Positions 6,590-7,696 of a stretch of 7,696 nt of DNA are shown here, in pieces. How positions within the stretch are numbered: position 1 is the first letter of the stretch; each line of letters opens with the position of its first letter. The DNA is from JADFAK01 sp047615865 (lineage in GTDB: Bacteria > Bacteroidota > Bacteroidia > Flavobacteriales_D > Sanyastnellaceae): the NCBI GenBank assembly GCA_047615865.1, contig JBLHIB010000141.1, positions 1 to 7,696 of the forward strand. The letters are read 5' to 3'. The notes under the pieces were generated by a model. It did no database searches, had not been told where the DNA came from, and saw nothing but the letters and a program-made list of their open reading frames with translations. The translations under genes and the position numbers were made by a program.

Positions 6590-6976
6590 ATGTTCAAAAG
6601 CTTTTTTTTAGCACAATTGTTTGTATTCACCCCTTTTGTCTTGCAAGACAGCGGACTCATAAAACATATAGTCCGAAGCTGGTCCAACGGAGAGCCATAT
6701 GTCGTTTTTTATACGGAAGGACCCGAGAACGAACGTGTGAAGGAAGAGCTGTATTTCGAAAATGGTGGATTGGACTATGTGGGCTACTATAAAAATGGTA
6801 AAGAGCATGGTGAATGGAAATACTTTTGGGAGAATGGCAATGTCAAATCCGTGGAGTTTTATGAACGTGGCGTAGAAGAAGGTACCATGTACGACTACAA
6901 CGAAAAAGGAGAAGCCACCGTCAAATACCGCTATGTGCACGGTGACTTAATGTCTCGAATGATATTGAATCCTTAG
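6590..6976 (+). CDS. small exported MORN / YwqK-like repeat protein
   Basis: From ATG 6590 this is a 128-residue protein with a signal peptide (MFKSFFLAQLFVFTPFVLQ) and a body of short YxNGxxxGxWxxY-type repeats: ELYFENGGLDYVGYYKNGK, then EHGEWKYFWENGNVKSVEFY, then ERGVEEGTMYDYNEKGE. Such MORN-variant repeats are common in Bacteroidota exported proteins and are often annotated 'YwqK family antitoxin', a label that does not prove antitoxin activity. The repeats form beta-hairpin ribbons, probably for binding; no catalytic residue is apparent. The frame also has an ATG at 6560 (138 residues), but the first ten residues would be a polar leader before the signal peptide, so 6590 is preferred. No toxin-like gene is adjacent. 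Its TAG (6974-6976) overlaps the TAA of the convergent PdeM gene. Confidence 0.78.
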   Translation: MFKSFFLAQLFVFTPFVLQDSGLIKHIVRSWSNGEPYVVFYTEGPENERVKEELYFENGGLDYVGYYKNGKEHGEWKYFWENGNVKSVEFYERGVEEGTMYDYNEKGEATVKYRYVHGDLMSRMILNP

Positions 6977-7644
6977 ACTTTCCTCACAACGTCACCAGCA
7001 ATTACGTACACATCATCGCCTTTCTTAGGAACAACTCGATGACTGCCCGTAAAGTCTCCAAAAGCTGGCATAACACCCTCTGATTTCCCAAACCAAAAGC
7101 ATTTCAAGCGCAGACTTTGTCGGGCTTTACCTGAAAGACGCACACAAGGATGAATATGTCCTGCAAGACCATATCCTGTTTTTCCTTTTAAATCGTCAGG
7201 TTCATGGACAAAGCAAAATGGTCCCAAATGAAGAACATCCACAACCTCTAAATTCGAAAGCGAATAAATCGTCTCATCTAGAATATCATGATTTCCTTTA
7301 ACTAGTATCCATTTAATACCTGGATAATTGGCTTTGAGATCGAGAAACTGGTCCCACTCTTCATTGTGTTCGCTATGAAAGAGATCGCCCAGTAGCAGAA
7401 CTTTTTCTGGTGAATAGCGATCCAATAACAGAGCTAAATTCCAGAGGTTATTGTCCCCTACTTTCCGTGGTAATGGAGTTCCATATCGCCTGAAATGTCC
7501 CGACTTTCCCAGATGTAGATCTGAGATTATCAACATATCCTGGTCTTCCCAATACATCGCACAAAGCGGATCCAACCAAAGTCGTTGTTCCAAAAAATGA
7601 AATTCTGTAGGGGGTTGGTCTCTGTTGATTTGGGGATTGATCAC
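6973..7644 (-). CDS. pdeM: PdeM-type metallophosphoesterase (ligase-associated DNA damage response endonuclease family)
   Basis: This is a calcineurin-like phosphoesterase with all metal-binding motifs in order (numbered from GTG 7644): SDLHLGK at 41-47 (Asp42, His44), GDLFHSEHN at 86-94 (Asp87), KGNHD at 116-120 (Asn118, His119), FVHEP at 145-149 (His147) and AGHIHP at 161-166 (His163, His165). The LWLDPLCAMYWEDQDMLII opening and the C-terminal CFWFGKSEGVMPAFGDFTG segment are typical of the PdeM family, which is usually encoded with a DEXH-box helicase and an ATP-dependent DNA ligase in a presumed DNA-repair cluster. Function beyond a metal-dependent phosphodiesterase or nuclease is inferred from those relatives. 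The start is unsure: GTG at 7644 gives a normal family length of 223, but the frame is open upstream to the window edge with no ATG or TTG visible. The stop overlaps that of the convergent MORN-like gene by four bases. Confidence 0.93.
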   Translation of the reverse strand: MINPQINRDQPPTEFHFLEQRLWLDPLCAMYWEDQDMLIISDLHLGKSGHFRRYGTPLPRKVGDNNLWNLALLLDRYSPEKVLLLGDLFHSEHNEEWDQFLDLKANYPGIKWILVKGNHDILDETIYSLSNLEVVDVLHLGPFCFVHEPDDLKGKTGYGLAGHIHPCVRLSGKARQSLRLKCFWFGKSEGVMPAFGDFTGSHRVVPKKGDDVYVIAGDVVRKV

Positions 7645-7695
7645 GGGGTGAGTTCTAGTCTTTTTTAGCCTATCGGCAAATCTATGAAAGACCTT
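7645..7695 (-). other. open in-frame extension upstream of pdeM; possible end of an upstream gene
   Basis: Seventeen codons in frame with pdeM, reading KVFHRFADRLKKTRTHP, are open to the right edge. The other two minus-strand frames close here: TAG in EGLS*, and TAA in SFIDLPIG*. In related genomes the gene just before pdeM is usually a DEXH-box helicase, whose C-terminus, as I recall it, ends in a basic segment of the type EK..DR..K. The visible residues loosely resemble that, so the upstream gene may run in frame into pdeM. Equally, the helicase may end in one of the closed frames. Confidence 0.3.
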
Positions 7696-7696
7696 C

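Noticed and set aside
6608..6940. Minus-strand open frame of 110 codons with a hydrophobic product
   Set aside because: It is the exact antisense of the MORN-like repeats, and its hydrophobicity comes from reverse reading of acidic and aromatic codons.
6560..6976. The YwqK 'antitoxin' label as evidence of a toxin-antitoxin module
   Set aside because: No toxin-like gene is adjacent, the protein has a signal peptide, and the label reflects only MORN-like repeats.
1..7696. CRISPR arrays, tRNA genes, insertion sequences or attachment sites
   Set aside because: No spaced direct repeats, cloverleaf sequences, transposase motifs or flanking inverted repeats were seen on either strand.

Overview
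The window looks like a piece of a Bacteroidota chromosome, most likely of the flavobacterial type. Four things point that way: a type IX secretion (T9SS) C-terminal sorting domain on a secreted hydrolase; lipoproteins with Bacteroidota-style lipoboxes; a good match to the Bacteroidota promoter (-33 TTG, 19-base spacer, -7 TAACTTTG) with no Shine-Dalgarno sequences standing out; and a PdeM-type 'ligase-associated' phosphoesterase, a gene common in this phylum. I see no transposase, tRNA, rRNA, CRISPR array, phage gene or plasmid function. Coding density is high, and no stretch over 300 bases lacks a gene once the edge-truncated permease at the left is counted.

Layout, left to right. Bases 1-874 (minus) hold the N-terminal part of a LolC/FtsX/MacB-like ABC transporter permease, cut by the left edge. 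Its periplasmic part appears to carry an Ig-like insertion. Divergent from it, a DUF1343/NamZ-type exo-beta-N-acetylmuramidase lipoprotein (920-2134, plus) is followed after 24 bases by a small uncharacterised lipoprotein (2159-2683, plus). Tail to tail with these is a secreted SGNH (DUF4886-like) hydrolase with a T9SS sorting domain (2695-3948, minus), which has its own recognisable promoter. Next on the minus strand is an exported S41-family (tail-specific-protease-like) peptidase (4047-5534). Upstream of that is an overlapping pair: an ECF sigma factor (5896-6438) and a 92-residue single-pass membrane protein (5631-5909). A small exported MORN/YwqK-like repeat protein (6590-6976, plus) runs divergently from the sigma gene. 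Its stop codon overlaps the stop codon of a PdeM-type metallophosphoesterase (6973-7644, minus) whose reading frame stays open to the right edge.

Most of these genes concern the cell envelope or exported proteins: a lipoprotein-release or export permease, a peptidoglycan-fragment hydrolase, a surface esterase-like hydrolase, an exported peptidase, and an ECF sigma factor with a membrane partner. They lie in several short transcription units on both strands, so I do not read them as one pathway. I see no strong evidence for a new multi-gene system. The observations most worth checking are the insertion in the permease, the sigma/membrane-protein pair as a minimal regulatory unit, and the possible in-frame join between PdeM and whatever precedes it.
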